64,000 nucleotides of DNA from the NCBI GenBank assembly GCA_036362985.1, contig JAYGXS010000004.1, positions 19,672,371 to 19,736,370 of the forward strand, given 5' to 3'. The position numbers and the translations under genes were made by a program. The stretch's first letter is position 1. Each line of letters opens with the position of its first letter. Shown piece after piece: positions 10,251-20,860 of this stretch. Source of the stretch: Ligula intestinalis. Its lineage: Eukaryota; Platyhelminthes; Cestoda; Diphyllobothriidea; Diphyllobothriidae. The notes under the pieces were generated by a model that searched no databases, was not told the DNA's origin, and saw nothing but the letters and a program-made list of their open reading frames with translations.

Positions 10251-11543
10251 ATGAAGGCGACACTTTCATTCCGTAGGAAGCCACAGAATTCCAGACCCAA
10301 GCGGTGTCTGCGAAAGGCAAACATCATTACTGATATCAGTCTTCAGCCTGACATCAGTATTCAGCCTGATCTGACTGCCGAGCAAATAGATTTGTCTGCA
10401 ATGAAAAATTGCAGCGAGTTTATGTTGAAATTTGGGTCAGTTCTCTCAATCCTTGGGACCCTATTTGATGGGAATATCGCTGCAGTTTCCTCTCAGGAAT
10501 GCAAACGTTTAGATAGTCTCGTTAATTTGGTCGCAAGTGAGTCACAGGATAGACAAAAAAGGTCGTACAATTTTATTCTGAAAAACGTTCCGAAATCAAT
10601 TAGGCCAATGGACGTTGCAATGCATTTCCTCTGCTCCTGTGGATTTAACTATAAAATAGCAGAGGCTATAAGACTGTCATCTCGCAGTAAAAACCCACCC
10701 ATTTTAGTCAAGCTATTTTCACCCATTGAAATAGACGCAATTTTTAAACAGCAAGAGCTTGTTTCCAAATATCTGAGAAATGCAATGTATTTCCTCTGTC
10801 ATGATCTCACTCCAATGGAGCGAAGAATAGCGTCAAGTTCTTCGAATAAAATAGTAATTTAACCGCAACCGGCTCAAGTTCCTGGTCGTAGCCCTAGGAA
10901 GCCTAGCGAGCCATGTACTTTTATTCCTGCCAAACCTAGATTACTGCTCCCCAGTACAGCAACTGTCTCATCCCCCTCAAGTCACCAGACATCCCCGTCT
11001 ACTTCCAACTTTAATGCTTCCCCAGTTGCCATAGCTAGTAATTCTGTTAGCCCTCCTAGAAATTTCGAAAAGCCTTCTACGTCAGGTAGACCAACAGCTT
11101 CTATACTCGATCAGAGTCCTCCCAAACCTTCTATTAAAGCACCCAATTCAGGTCGTCGAAAGGGTGGGATCCGGAACTCAACCGCGAGCATGCAGCCTTC
11201 CCAAACACTAACTAAGCCTTTACAACAGGAAGCTAACAAACATATAAGTTACCCTACTTATCACAAGTATCATACTGGGCCAGGCTTTCCACCGCTTAAT
11301 CCTCATAGTTACCTTACCTCGCCCTCCAGCCTCTCTTTCCCGTCTTGGTTTTCCCAATTTCCCGGTAACTATCAGCAAACTCACCACGGCACGTATCCCT
11401 ATGGTCCATCGATCTCACAGAGCTGTCTACCTGCAGCTTTCAGCTATCCCCCTCAGCTTTCTTATGTTAATTGTCCTGCTCCAGTCGATGGCTTTTCTCC
11501 AAACTTCCAACCAAATTACCCACCTCCAAATTTTTATTACTAA
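10251..11543 (+). pseudogene. LINE copy C ORF1, one in-frame TAA
   Basis: ORF1-type protein of about 430 residues in one frame. The first part (10251-10859) holds the conserved block DRQKRSYNFILKNVP, SCGFNYKIAEAIRLSSRS and PPILVKLFS, reminiscent of the RRM-like nucleic-acid-binding region of LINE ORF1 proteins. The second part (10863-11543) is Ser/Pro-rich, then Pro/Tyr/Phe-rich. A single TAA at 10860-10862 separates them, close to where copy A has a TGA. I start at the ATG at 10251 (MKATLSF), since the frame upstream has no ATG. It ends ...PPPNFYY, overlapping ORF2 by about 70 nt. Confidence 0.75.
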
Positions 11544-14419
11544 ATAAAGATAACCCTAGTTCGATTACTCAAGCTTCACTAGATATCATCCTGCTTAATG
11601 CAAGATCTGTTTTAAATAAGATGGCTCAGCTTAGAGCTATTGCGTTCGAGCTGAAGCCAGATGTTATATGCATTACAGAGTCGTGGACCCATCCAGTAAT
11701 TTCTGATGCTTTACTCATAATAGACGAGTATGATTTCTACCGTCAAGACCGCCCTAGTAAACGTGGTGGCGGTTGTCTTCTCTATATTAAAGCTATTTTA
11801 AAGCATTTCCCCTTCAACCTAGATGCTGAGTCATTCTCGGGCAATTACTGCTTTGCATCCATTATCCTGTCTCCCCGTCAAAAGGCGATTATTGGATGCA
11901 TTTATAGTCCACCTAACTCATCATCGGAAGATGATGAAAAGCTTTGCGAAATATTTAGGCTGATTTCGGAGTCCGCCTTTGATGCTAAAGTTATCGCAGG
12001 GGATTTCAACTTTCCCGAAATTGATTGGTCATTGAACTGTTGTCCATCCAGATTTCAGCCCTTCCTAGATACCATCAATTTTTCAAACTGGTCTCAGTTG
12101 GTCTGTTCCCCAACAAGGGATCAGCATATTTTAGATTTAATTTTCACTAATGACATTTTCCCCCTTTTTGTTGACTACAATCAGAACCTCTTCCCAAGTG
12201 ACCATACTTTGATCCATTGTTGCCTTCCGCTTGCTTCTACGAAAAAGGCTAGCACCACTCGTACCTACCGTGCGTTTGACCTAGCTGATATTAATTTAAT
12301 TAACAACTTTATGGACTCACTAGACTGGCAGGAGCTTTCCTCCACGAACAGTGTAACAATTCTCGGTGACTTAATGACGGCAATTTCAAATAGCATTTTG
12401 GAATTTGTGCCGATCAAAATTGTTAAGCCTTATACTTCGGACCCCACCGTTCCTCATTTTCTTATGTCTAGACTGAAGAAATTGCAAAGACAGTTGAAAG
12501 ACCAGTCTACTAGTTCATTATCGGTGCACCTTAGAATCGCAGAGATTTTCGAATTAGCGTCTAAGATTCGTCTTACACGTGACAAACATAGGGAATCTTG
12601 CGCACTCAGCGAGTTAAACTCTGCAAAATCGATTGCCCAACTGTTCCGCCGTCGGTCCTCCGCTAAACGAGGTCACGAAATCCCCCCCTTACTGAATGAA
12701 AATAAAAACTTTGTGCAAGATGAGTCTGAGAAGGCTGAACTGTTCAATGCGTTCTTTGCAAAACACCTTACGACGGAATCTGAACCTGTCCCGTCTTTTC
12801 AGCCATGCTCAGTCAATACTATCAGTACCATAGATTTCTCCATAGAAGTAATTCGTAAGCACATTATCCGTCTAAAAAACTCGCACTCCTCGGGAACTGA
12901 CAGTCTTCCAAATTCACTTATCAAGAGAGTATTCAGCTTCCCCCGATTGCTAAGTTATATATTCTCAGCTTATCTTCTAAACGGTTTCTTTCCTGACTCA
13001 TGGAAGACATCTATTATTCTTCCAGTCTTCAAGTCAGGATCTCGTTCGGACGTAAATAACTACCGAGGTGTTCATAAAACCCCGGCCCTAGCCAAACTTC
13101 TGGAAAAGATCATTTTTAATCAAATTCTCGATTTTTGTGTAGAAAATAAACTATTAAGTGCCTCACAGCATGGATTTCTACCTGGAAGATCATGCGAAAC
13201 CTGCCACTTAGCATTCCTTAACCTGGTTACGTCACTTCGTAATGAACAGCAATCAGTCATCGTGATTTACTTTGACCTTAGTAAAGCTTTTGACAAGGTG
13301 CCTCATAGGCGCCTTTTAGTGAAACTGGAAGCCCTAGGCATCAGGCCTCCCCTCCTCGATTTCATTGCCTCCTACCTGTCTAACCGCAGCCAGAAGGTCT
13401 TAGTAGGCAATAGCTACTCGATGCCTCAGCCGATAACGAGTGGTGTATTACAAGGCACGGTTTTAGGTCCCCTCCTTTTCATTCTTTACATAAATGAAAT
13501 TTCAACAGTGCTAAATAATTCGGAAAATTTCATTTATGCTGATGACCTTAAGTGTATTTACTCATTTTCTAAGGACACGGCCAGTAGTAGTGTTGATAAA
13601 GTTAACGCAGACTTGCGTACTCTATCAAGTTGGAGCGCAACATGGCAGATGGAGTTTTCTCCATCAAAATGTAGTTTCTTGAGTTTTGGTCCCGCAAGGC
13701 TTCCTGGACCAATTATCTTCCAAAATAGTCCACTGTTAGAAAGATCTACGATAAAGGATTTGGGTCTTACTTACACGAATAAGCTTGCATTATCACCTCA
13801 TGCAGATCGAATTTCTGCCAAGGCCGCACAGATATGTGGGTTTATATCGCATAACTTTTTCCTTCCAGAAATGAAGTTAAAACTATACCGCATGTTTGTT
13901 CTTCCTATACTAGAATACCGCTGCCCGCTTTTTGGCCTCATGACCCAGCATGACCGTAGTAAGATTGAAAAGGTTCAGCGAGTTTTCACTCGTAAAATAT
14001 TTTCTGTTTCTGGGTCTGGTATGTGTTATACAGATAGATGTCAATTAGCAAACATGAAATTTCTTTGGATAAGAAGACTCGAAGCTGGTCTATGCTTTCT
14101 GTTTCGCGTTAACAATAGTCCTAATCTCCCACAAATTAACGCTCTCCTTCCAGTTGACCGACCTTACGCCACTCGTAACTCTTCCATGATAATTTTACCA
14201 CCCCGTAGCTCCACATCTAACCGTTCTCGCTTTTTTACCTCCAAATATGCTTTTATTTGGAACAACCTTCCTCTCGATATTAGGCTGTCTTCTACACTGT
14301 CGATTTTTAAAGGCAAATTATATAAGCATTTAAATTTAGAGGAAATAAAGTCGTTACTGTCTGTTTCCTTTCCAAACACGCAAGTTGTAGATTTTGAAAA
14401 GGGTCCTCCTGGCATTTGA
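11471..14419 (+). CDS. LINE copy C ORF2: endonuclease and reverse transcriptase
   Basis: Open frame of 982 codons with no stop. The N-terminal APE endonuclease shows ILLNARSVLNKM, ITESW, GGGCLLYIK, GDFNFPEIDW and FPSDHTLIHC. The central RT shows SGTDSLPNSLIK, ASQHGFLPGRS, YFDLSKAFDKVPHRRLL, GVLQGTVLGPLLFILYINE and the catalytic YADD (about 13543). The C-terminal region continues to 14419. It copies LINE RNA at nicked target DNA. There is no AUG before the endonuclease: TAA at 11468 closes the frame and the first ATG is at 11621, after NARS, so entry is probably by frameshift from ORF1. The block usually reading YRPISL is YRGVHKTP here. CR1/Jockey-group placement is by motif only. Confidence 0.9.
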   Translation: MSCSSRWLFSKLPTKLPTSKFLLLNKDNPSSITQASLDIILLNARSVLNKMAQLRAIAFELKPDVICITESWTHPVISDALLIIDEYDFYRQDRPSKRGGGCLLYIKAILKHFPFNLDAESFSGNYCFASIILSPRQKAIIGCIYSPPNSSSEDDEKLCEIFRLISESAFDAKVIAGDFNFPEIDWSLNCCPSRFQPFLDTINFSNWSQLVCSPTRDQHILDLIFTNDIFPLFVDYNQNLFPSDHTLIHCCLPLASTKKASTTRTYRAFDLADINLINNFMDSLDWQELSSTNSVTILGDLMTAISNSILEFVPIKIVKPYTSDPTVPHFLMSRLKKLQRQLKDQSTSSLSVHLRIAEIFELASKIRLTRDKHRESCALSELNSAKSIAQLFRRRSSAKRGHEIPPLLNENKNFVQDESEKAELFNAFFAKHLTTESEPVPSFQPCSVNTISTIDFSIEVIRKHIIRLKNSHSSGTDSLPNSLIKRVFSFPRLLSYIFSAYLLNGFFPDSWKTSIILPVFKSGSRSDVNNYRGVHKTPALAKLLEKIIFNQILDFCVENKLLSASQHGFLPGRSCETCHLAFLNLVTSLRNEQQSVIVIYFDLSKAFDKVPHRRLLVKLEALGIRPPLLDFIASYLSNRSQKVLVGNSYSMPQPITSGVLQGTVLGPLLFILYINEISTVLNNSENFIYADDLKCIYSFSKDTASSSVDKVNADLRTLSSWSATWQMEFSPSKCSFLSFGPARLPGPIIFQNSPLLERSTIKDLGLTYTNKLALSPHADRISAKAAQICGFISHNFFLPEMKLKLYRMFVLPILEYRCPLFGLMTQHDRSKIEKVQRVFTRKIFSVSGSGMCYTDRCQLANMKFLWIRRLEAGLCFLFRVNNSPNLPQINALLPVDRPYATRNSSMIILPPRSSTSNRSRFFTSKYAFIWNNLPLDIRLSSTLSIFKGKLYKHLNLEEIKSLLSVSFPNTQVVDFEKGPPGI
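11528..11534 (+). promoter_or_regulatory. Candidate -1 slippery heptamer AAATTTT, LINE copy C
   Basis: In the ORF1 frame the bases read A AAT TTT, four codons before the ORF1 stop at 11541. A -1 slip continues LLLNKDNP into the ORF2 frame. Copy A has a different canonical heptamer at the equivalent place. Confidence 0.5.
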
Positions 14420-14918
14420 AGCTCTTCCCAGGATACTAAAATGGTTTCTAAATATGTTAGCATTTCCCTCTGCAGAGTCAAGCATCACTTCCAAGGGCTG
14501 CGAATTTTTCTCCGTTTTTGCAACCTTCGTTGTGGTCTTCGCGATTGGCTCTGGAATCTGGTGGGTCGCAACTCGATGACGTTGCCTTGACTTCTACTGC
14601 CTTCTCCTGCCTTCCGGATGACCCCTTCCTAACTCAACGATATATTATTTTTTCCCATGACCATAAACGTCCCGAACCCTCAACATCAGGTCCCAAACTA
14701 ACCACATCAAACCCTTTTACCTATTAAGGCAGTTTTTTCTCCTAAACTTTTTTGAACTCGGTGGCCCGCTGAACTCATCCACCGATCTAGGAGTTTTTTT
14801 TACTGCCGATGACAATTATTTATAAGAGTTCGCTGCTTATCATTATTATTTTTATTTTCACGATAGCACTAAGTTTGTAACGACAGGGCCCCTTGGGCCT
14901 TAAATATACAAATTATTA

Positions 14919-15726
14919 TTATAATACATGTACTACTTGTGCATCTTTCAAGTCACCACCGCAACGGTTTCGCGAACCCTTACCGTCCATGCCGACTGGT
15001 TTTCCATTCCAAAGACTTGGCATGGACATAGTTGAACTACCGTATTCCACCTCGGGATATAAGTACGTATTAGTCATGGTTAACTACTTCACAAAATGGG
15101 CCGAAGCCATACCTCTCGGACGACAAGACGCAGTATCCGTGGCCTCGGCTATCATGAGCGAATGGATTTGCCGCTTCGGAGCCCCCCTATCCCTTCATTC
15201 AGATTGTGGGGCTATCTTCGACAGCCAACTCGTTCAGGACGTGTGTGACCAATAAGAGATCCATAAAACCCGAACGACACCGTACCATCCGGAGGGTAAC
15301 GGACAGATAGAACGTACCAACCGGACATTAGGTAACCTATAAAATGCATTTGCCGACAACCGACCACTCAATTGGGACATAAGGCTTCCTTATGCCCTGA
15401 TGGCTTACCGAGCCACCGTACATTCATCCACCGGCTACTCAACATTCTACATGGTAACTGGACGAAGTTTCTGCCTCCCAATCGATTCCCACCTACCCAT
15501 CTCGGAAGCTCAAATTTACTCCCCCAGTTCGTACGCCTTAGAATTACAGGAACTCTTGCGACTCACCCATAATATGGCGCGCAAACACTTAGGTGCAGCG
15601 TACCAACACCAAAAAGAAAATTTTGACTCCCGCGTACATGGCACTTCACACCAAGAAGGTGATCTGGTTTTGCGTAAACGACCTATACCGCCCCTCGGCA
15701 CACCCGCGAAGCTACACCACCCGTAG
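14919..15726 (+). pseudogene. Gypsy element 2 integrase, C-terminal part
   Basis: Continues the pol frame after the LINE: the Cys-Cys half of the zinc finger (NTCTTCASF), the core start GMDIVELPYSTSGYKYVLVMV with the first Asp, a degenerate middle (SLHSDCGAIFDSQ), the PYHPEGNGQIERTNRTLG block with the catalytic Glu, and a C-terminal region to 15726. Stops occur at 15253 and about 15340. No chromodomain was recognised. Confidence 0.85.
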
Positions 15727-15969
15727 GAAGGCTGTTTACGCATCCTCCGCGTCATCCTACCTTCTACATATATCATCCAGGAATCAGACTGTCCAATGGT
15801 CCCTCAACTACGGCATATTTTGACACCGTTCCGCGGACGGGTACCTTCCACATCGGATAACCACCTTACCATTATTCCCCAACACCTACTCCCGGAAATG
15901 TCTCGTGAGGTCAATGTAACCGACGCACCCCTCCAGGTACACCCGGACCCTGAGGACAGGGTCCCGTCT

Positions 15970-15981
15970 TAAGAGGGAGAG
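15970..15981 (+). promoter_or_regulatory. Polypurine tract of gypsy element 2
   Basis: AAGAGGGAGAG lies immediately before the 3' LTR (15982), the standard plus-strand priming position. Confidence 0.75.
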
Positions 15982-16437
15982 TGTAATACAGCTGAACTGA
16001 ATTGGCACAACCGTTTTCCTGTGTTTTGCTGAAGTGGTCTGGATCCGGTTGTTCAGAGGTCGTACAGTGTGTTTATCTTGTGGTTTTTTTGTAGAATCAA
16101 CTGTGGCCAACCTTATCCCATCCCCCGCAGCAGCCTCCAGCTCTACACTCCCGTTGGAAGGTCAGCCTACGATTCCGGACCGTATTGTCCGTGAGATTTC
16201 CCCTCAACCACTTTCCAGCACTGTATACCCCGATTCCCCTTTCTCCGTCTGTATAGACAATAAACCTTTCTTATATCTCTCACTGCTTCATTCCTTATCA
16301 GAAGTATGCGTGATATTAATGTGGATTACGCTGAGAACCTCCAACGTGAGCCTTTTAGCTCTGAGATTATACTGAAGACGCACGAAGGAACTCCTGCTTC
16401 AACATCATAACATACCCTACGAGTGGAGGGTGCTACA
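15982..16437 (+). repeat. 3' LTR of gypsy element 2
   Basis: 456 bp, same length and ends as the 5' LTR. The ATG used by gag in the 5' LTR is also present here. It is followed by the CTACC target duplicate. Confidence 0.95.
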
Positions 16438-16665
16438 CTACCCACCAACAATAAAAAATGATAAAGAAGCGGTTAATCTGTACTTTTAGGCAGTAGAAAT
16501 TATAATCTGTTAATACCTGTTTATAACTGAATAATCGTATAATAAACCAATAATGGTATAACATATTTAATTAATGCATAATGCACAGGAAATAGACACA
16601 GAATAACACACCAAAGGCCGCACAAACGTAAGCCGGATATGAAGAGGCGACACTTACCACAAACC
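16438..16665 (-). repeat. Repeat X, copy 2, upstream half
   Basis: Inverted match to 3515-3732 of copy 1. Similarity ends at GTGTCGC in both copies. With 6108-6393 it rebuilds the locus before the gypsy insertion. Confidence 0.85.
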
Positions 16666-17400
16666 AATCGGTAATGAGGCGTCTAAGTGGACGACTGGAC
16701 GCCATATTGTTTTTTTTGTTATTTGGCCTCAATGAATATAGATCACTCATTATGGCCAATCTATGAGATTTCCTAGGATTAATTAGAGTATTTATTGTTT
16801 ATTATGATAAGAGCAGTAAGTTTTTAGATATAAATAGTCAATTTAACCATTAAGGGAGTTTCCATATATTTCTGTAAAACAGACATGGCCATGGCCGCGT
16901 TTGGCCTAGTCTGGCCACACCAAGTGGCCGCGGCCATGTGTTGGCATGGGTGTGCCATCAAATTGCTTGTTTTTACTATCTTCACTGATCAATTCATAAT
17001 TTGCTTATCTGTTCGACGTTTACACCACAACGTTCAAAATAAGGTGTACATAAATAATATTTACCGAAGGACAGCGTTTTTGGACATTAGTTCTTAGAAT
17101 GATGACCATGTTTATTCTTTGTAGAAATGCCTGGAAACAGCAAACCACATCGTCAAGAGTAAATCATGTCAGCAGTTGAACTCTGAAATTGCTATTCTTA
17201 AGATAAAAAAAACTTTCCATAAAAGGTACCCTCTTTGAAAATTTTGAGAATTTATTTAGGTTTTCTGAAGGTAAACGATTCAATTTGACTGGAAATAAAC
17301 GAAATTTCTTTTCTCTTTATAGTGGTTTACCTTCCGCATGAGTAGATTAATTCCACTTTCAGATATATCTGACAGCAGCTTGTAAGCTGTACACTGGATA
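16666..17400. other. No gene seen; GC-rich imperfect palindrome at 16885-16940
   Basis: AT-rich sequence. The only structure noted is a GC-rich patch with arms CATGGCCGCG and CGCGGCCATG plus inner TGGCC/GGCCA arms, which could form a hairpin. Confidence 0.5.
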
Positions 17401-17408
17401 ATGATTAC

Positions 17409-17755
17409 TTGCCTAAGATTTCAAACCTACAATGTCTAGGTGGAGAGACGCTCCAAGACTTCCTTAAGAGGATTTTCTCAGCAGTTTTTGAAGATGAGAT
17501 AACCTCCATCATCAACTGGAAAGGAGAAGATGATAAAATGTCAATCTATAAATCCTCCTTTTATTACGTCATAGAGGGTATGTCTCCTATTAACTGCTGG
17601 ACTGCATTTGATTAGAGCTTTTCGATAATTGGAATAAAGACAACAAGTACATTCGGAGCAACCTTGACGACGCCATACGAAGGAGGCGTAAAGCTCTATT
17701 TGACAGTCATTCTCAGCATGTAGTGAGAGAGAAGAAAAGAAATAAGACAATTGGT
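17409..17755 (+). pseudogene. DUF4806-like domain fragment
   Basis: The frame at 17409-17612 reads LGGETLQDFLKRIFSAVF, then DEITSIINWKGEDDK and SFYYVIEGM. This resembles the conserved core of the DUF4806 family (LGG, then a helix with KR.l..., then W.Gk..K). After the stop at 17615 a different frame continues with NKYIRSNLDDAIRRRRK, typical of the basic tail, so a frameshift is likely. DUF4806 often occurs in transposon-associated proteins. Probably a decayed mobile-element or retrocopy fragment, but an exon of a host gene cannot be excluded. Confidence 0.45.
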
Positions 17756-18020
17756 AAGTACACTTACAACGTCTTCAAGTACTGTTGACCTTTAGGCACC
17801 ACAGATGAAGCTTCAACTTCGTGAACAACGACGTTGCCTGCCCATATTTTTTTCCCTTTTTGGTTTTTAATATAGTTTTCCAGTAATAGAAGACTTCCGA
17901 CTTCACTTTTCTACAACTCGATGTGAGTTAAACGTGTAAATGGGGTCGTTCGCCGAATAAAGGGATTCACTGCCAAGCGCAAACCGAAGTTACCGCAAAT
18001 GACATAGACCGACTAAGATA

Positions 18021-18245
18021 AGTCGATTATTAGGCGACTGGAAATAGTTGACTATTAGGCGGCTGGAAATAGTTGACTATTAGGCGACTAGAAGTAGTTG
18101 ACTAATAGGCGACTAGAAGTAGTTGACGAATAGGTGACTAGAAGTAGTTGACTATTAGGCGACTAGAATTAGTTGACTATTAGGCGACTAGAATTAGTTG
18201 AATAATAGTCCAATAGAAAAAGTCGACTATAAATCGACTAATTTC
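18021..18245 (+). repeat. 25-bp minisatellite, about 8-9 units
   Basis: Unit close to AGTTGACTATTAGGCGACTA plus GAAAT, with successive units in perfect 25-bp register and a few substitutions each. Each unit carries short AGTCG/CGACT inverted words. The last unit decays after 18220. Confidence 0.9.
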
Positions 18246-18530
18246 TGGCCAAATTAGCCGACTTTTAGTCGACGGGACCGACTAGGAATAGTCGACAAAT
18301 GCTACTAGGGTATATCTTGGTGAATTAAAAAAAACTGGCCATGTACATTGCCATTTTTTGAAATACTTATTATTCTTTCAACTGTTCCTTTCCTAAATTG
18401 TAAAGTATCCAAAAACGTTTTCTTCACGACTTACATCTACGAAAACATGTAGACATTTGGTTTTTTTTATTAAAGGACATTTAAGGTTTATTGCTGCATT
18501 CAAACAAACAATTTTCTGTAATTCCGTGTT

Positions 18531-19150
18531 AAGTCACTTTAAGTCACTTTATTAAGCGAAGAAGGCTTTCGCCCTTGAGCTCCCTATTCATTACCAAAAT
18601 CGCATAATAGGTCCACCGTAACAATAGTACATCATACAAATGTACAAATGTAGGCTTAACATCAGTGATAAGTGTGAGCCAGTTACAAGGTGCTGCTACT
18701 AACACTTTGTTCATTATATCTGCCACAGTTTCTCAGCAAATGAGAATCAAGTTTGTGTTTAAAAATGTCAACAGTATCTGAGAGGACCACATCTTCCGGG
18801 AGTCCGTTCCACGCTCCAATGACCCTCTGAGAGAAGGCGTTTCGTCGAACGTCGATACGGGCCGGTTTCCTCTGTAGTTTAAAAGAATGACCTGGCAGAT
18901 AGTCAGTCCTAGCCAATTCGAAGAAATCATCAAATTCTAGGGCGCAGTGTTGGCCTCTAACAATTCGGTAGGTTTGTATGAGGTCCCCGCGGAGTTGCCT
19001 ATAATTGAGAGGGAAAAGATCAAGTTCGGTCAGTCTGTCTTCATAAGGCAGATGACCAAGATTCTTGGCCATCTTCGCAGCCCTCGCCTGCACTCGTTCC
19101 AGGTGCAGGTAATCCTTCTTGAACCACGGACGCCAGACCTTGTTGTGCAA
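18531..19150 (-). mobile_element. LINE 3' fragment (RT C-terminus and tail)
   Basis: Minus-strand frame of about 155 codons matching the C-terminal end of CR1/Jockey-type RT proteins: LERVQARAAKMAKNLGHL, YEDRLTELDLFPLNYRQLRG, GHSFKL, RRNAFSQRVIGAWNGLPEDV and FKHKLDSHL. It ends in a tail where AAAGTGACTT is repeated (18531-18555), the usual short tandem 3' end. 5'-truncated at about 19150. It has no relation to copies A or C beyond family. Confidence 0.85.
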
Positions 19151-19768
19151 TAAAACTTAGCAGGATAGCTAAGCAGAATTTATAAAACACAAGAGTTCAA
19201 CTTTACTGCAAAAATTTAGTTCCTTTAAATTGGCTTCGCTTCAAGCTGAAAACTTTTGTATAAAATTTTTTTCAGTTCTGGAAGGGATATCTTCTATACC
19301 TATTTTACTTATTTTGGAGTTCCTTCTTAGTATTATGAACTTTAACGTGCGGATTGATTCGCTCTTTCGGAATAGCATAGGAAATTTCTTTTATCTGAGC
19401 CTACTCCTAATTTCCCCAAAACTAATGTTTGTATCTCTTAATAAACCTAACTAACATGAGGATTTAACTCAGTAAAAGGCTTTGCAGAATTCAATAAACT
19501 GAATGAATTAAAATAAAGTTTTCAAATTTATGCAAAAGTGCCCATGCAAATTTCATAATTAGCGTTGCATGGCTTTCGGTGGCTACTGTAGTGAAGCTTC
19601 GGCTACCATGTAGCCAACCAATTGGGCCGACGTTAAAATCAGTTAAGTTGCGTTGAATTTGACTACAACCACATAAGTACACGTGTAGTATCCAGAGGAA
19701 AATGAGATTGATCCTTGTTTTAATTACGTCGGCGCGGTGACCTTGAGTCTATTCAAGGTTATTGAAGG

Positions 19769-20198
19769 TGTTGTGCCCTGGCAGGTAAAGTGGTGTATTG
19801 GTTGTCCCTTTCCTAGTGGTGCTCTTAGCCCCACCCTCCCAAGTAGACAGTTGTGAATAACATTTGCCCTTCCTGCGAGGGTCCCACGGAATGTTTCGCT
19901 TCCCCGGTGGTAGTCTCCAGCTCCACCTTCCCCCGTTTGTATTCTTCGGTTACGTGTTTGCCTGCATGGCAGTTTATTATCGTAATTATTCTACTGTACT
20001 CGAAATAAATGCGCGCGTTAATACTTGGCCTCGGCTTATCATCTCGATGAGTGACTGTTCCTGTGATCGAGCATTCTAGTGGAAGAACAGTGCGTGGACA
20101 CAGCCAGAAGACAACGGACGTAGACGAACGACTAAGTACCAGCCATAATCAGGAAGAAGATACGCTACCAAAGGACAACAGCGCACTCGGGCGTTACA
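19769..20198 (+). repeat. Possible solo LTR
   Basis: 430-bp segment starting TGTTGTGCCC and ending GGGCGTTACA, imperfect 10-bp inverted ends with TG...CA, and AATAAA at about 20003. No matching 5-bp target duplication (GAAGG and CATGA), and no internal gag-pol next to it. Identification is tentative. Confidence 0.4.
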
Positions 20199-20860
20199 CA
20201 TGATCTTCGTTATCAATTAAAAACCATATGAGCAACTATCGATTCCTGCCGCAAAGTTGATTGTATAAGATAGCACGGAACATTCGTTGCTCACCAAAGA
20301 TTAGACTGGTACCCATAACGTAGGACTAGACAGCCTACCACATGCATGAATTGGACGTATGATGCTGCCACAAGTATTTTTTGTGGAATTCAGAATAAAG
20401 TGGCACAGGTTTGATGCCCAGTATAGCTAACGTAAAGGGTATGGTATCGGAGGAATTGGAAGCGAAAAATGGGAGGATGCAGGGATATAAAGGTGCTATT
20501 TCCCCTATAGAATCATCTTCGCTATCAATACGATAAAATGATACCGTTGAAATTGGTCAAGAATAAACATTAGCTTAAATAAATGACATTAAATAGGCCC
20601 AACACTTGATGCATTATTCACATCTCGGCTTTCATATGATTATTCTGTTGTTTTCACGTTAAGTAGTTCATAATATTTAGCAGGGTTCAGATGGGATCAC
20701 TAAATAGCAAACTTTATCGAGGCTGTTTCCCAGCGGGTCAAGTGGATTTGTTTTTATGCGTGAAACAGATTGCGGGTCTTTGGATTTAGTGTTTTCTTGC
20801 CTTTTGTAGTCGCCATTGGTCATTTTTATAATCATTATTTTGGGATTCTATCCATTCTCC
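20199..20860. other. Region upstream of the FERM gene
   Basis: Presumed upstream region or intron of the gene starting at 20861. I see no clear TATA box, CpG island or other promoter sign. A non-coding first exon could lie anywhere upstream. Confidence 0.3.

Larger units (their letters stand above)
9948..14918 (+). mobile_element. CR1-like LINE copy C, complete, inside gypsy integrase
   Basis: 4,971-bp non-LTR retrotransposon flanked by a 9-bp target duplication with one mismatch (TTACAATAC at 9939-9947, TTATAATAC at 14919-14927). It splits the integrase zinc finger between the HH and CC halves. It starts with five TGAC units (9948-9967) and ends in an AT-rich tail with ATT repeats. It carries ORF1 (10251-11543) and an intact ORF2 (endonuclease plus RT, 11471-14419). 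It is younger than its gypsy host, which has many stops. Confidence 0.93.
6394..16437 (+). mobile_element. Complete Ty3/gypsy element 2 (10,044 bp, nested LINE inside)
   Basis: Two 456-bp LTRs (6394-6849 and 15982-16437) begin TGTAATACAG and end GCTACA. They are flanked by a perfect 5-bp target duplication CTACC (6389-6393, 16438-16442). Internal order is gag, protease, RT, RNase H, integrase, as in Ty3/gypsy. Without the LINE at 9948-14918 the element would be about 5.07 kb. It inserted into repeat X, of which copy 1 is the empty site. The gag-pol frame is single but has several stops, so the element is dead. Confidence 0.95.

Noticed and set aside
18021..18245. Regular short repeats resembling a CRISPR array
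   Set aside because: Units are contiguous with no unique spacers, and the context is eukaryotic; it is a minisatellite.
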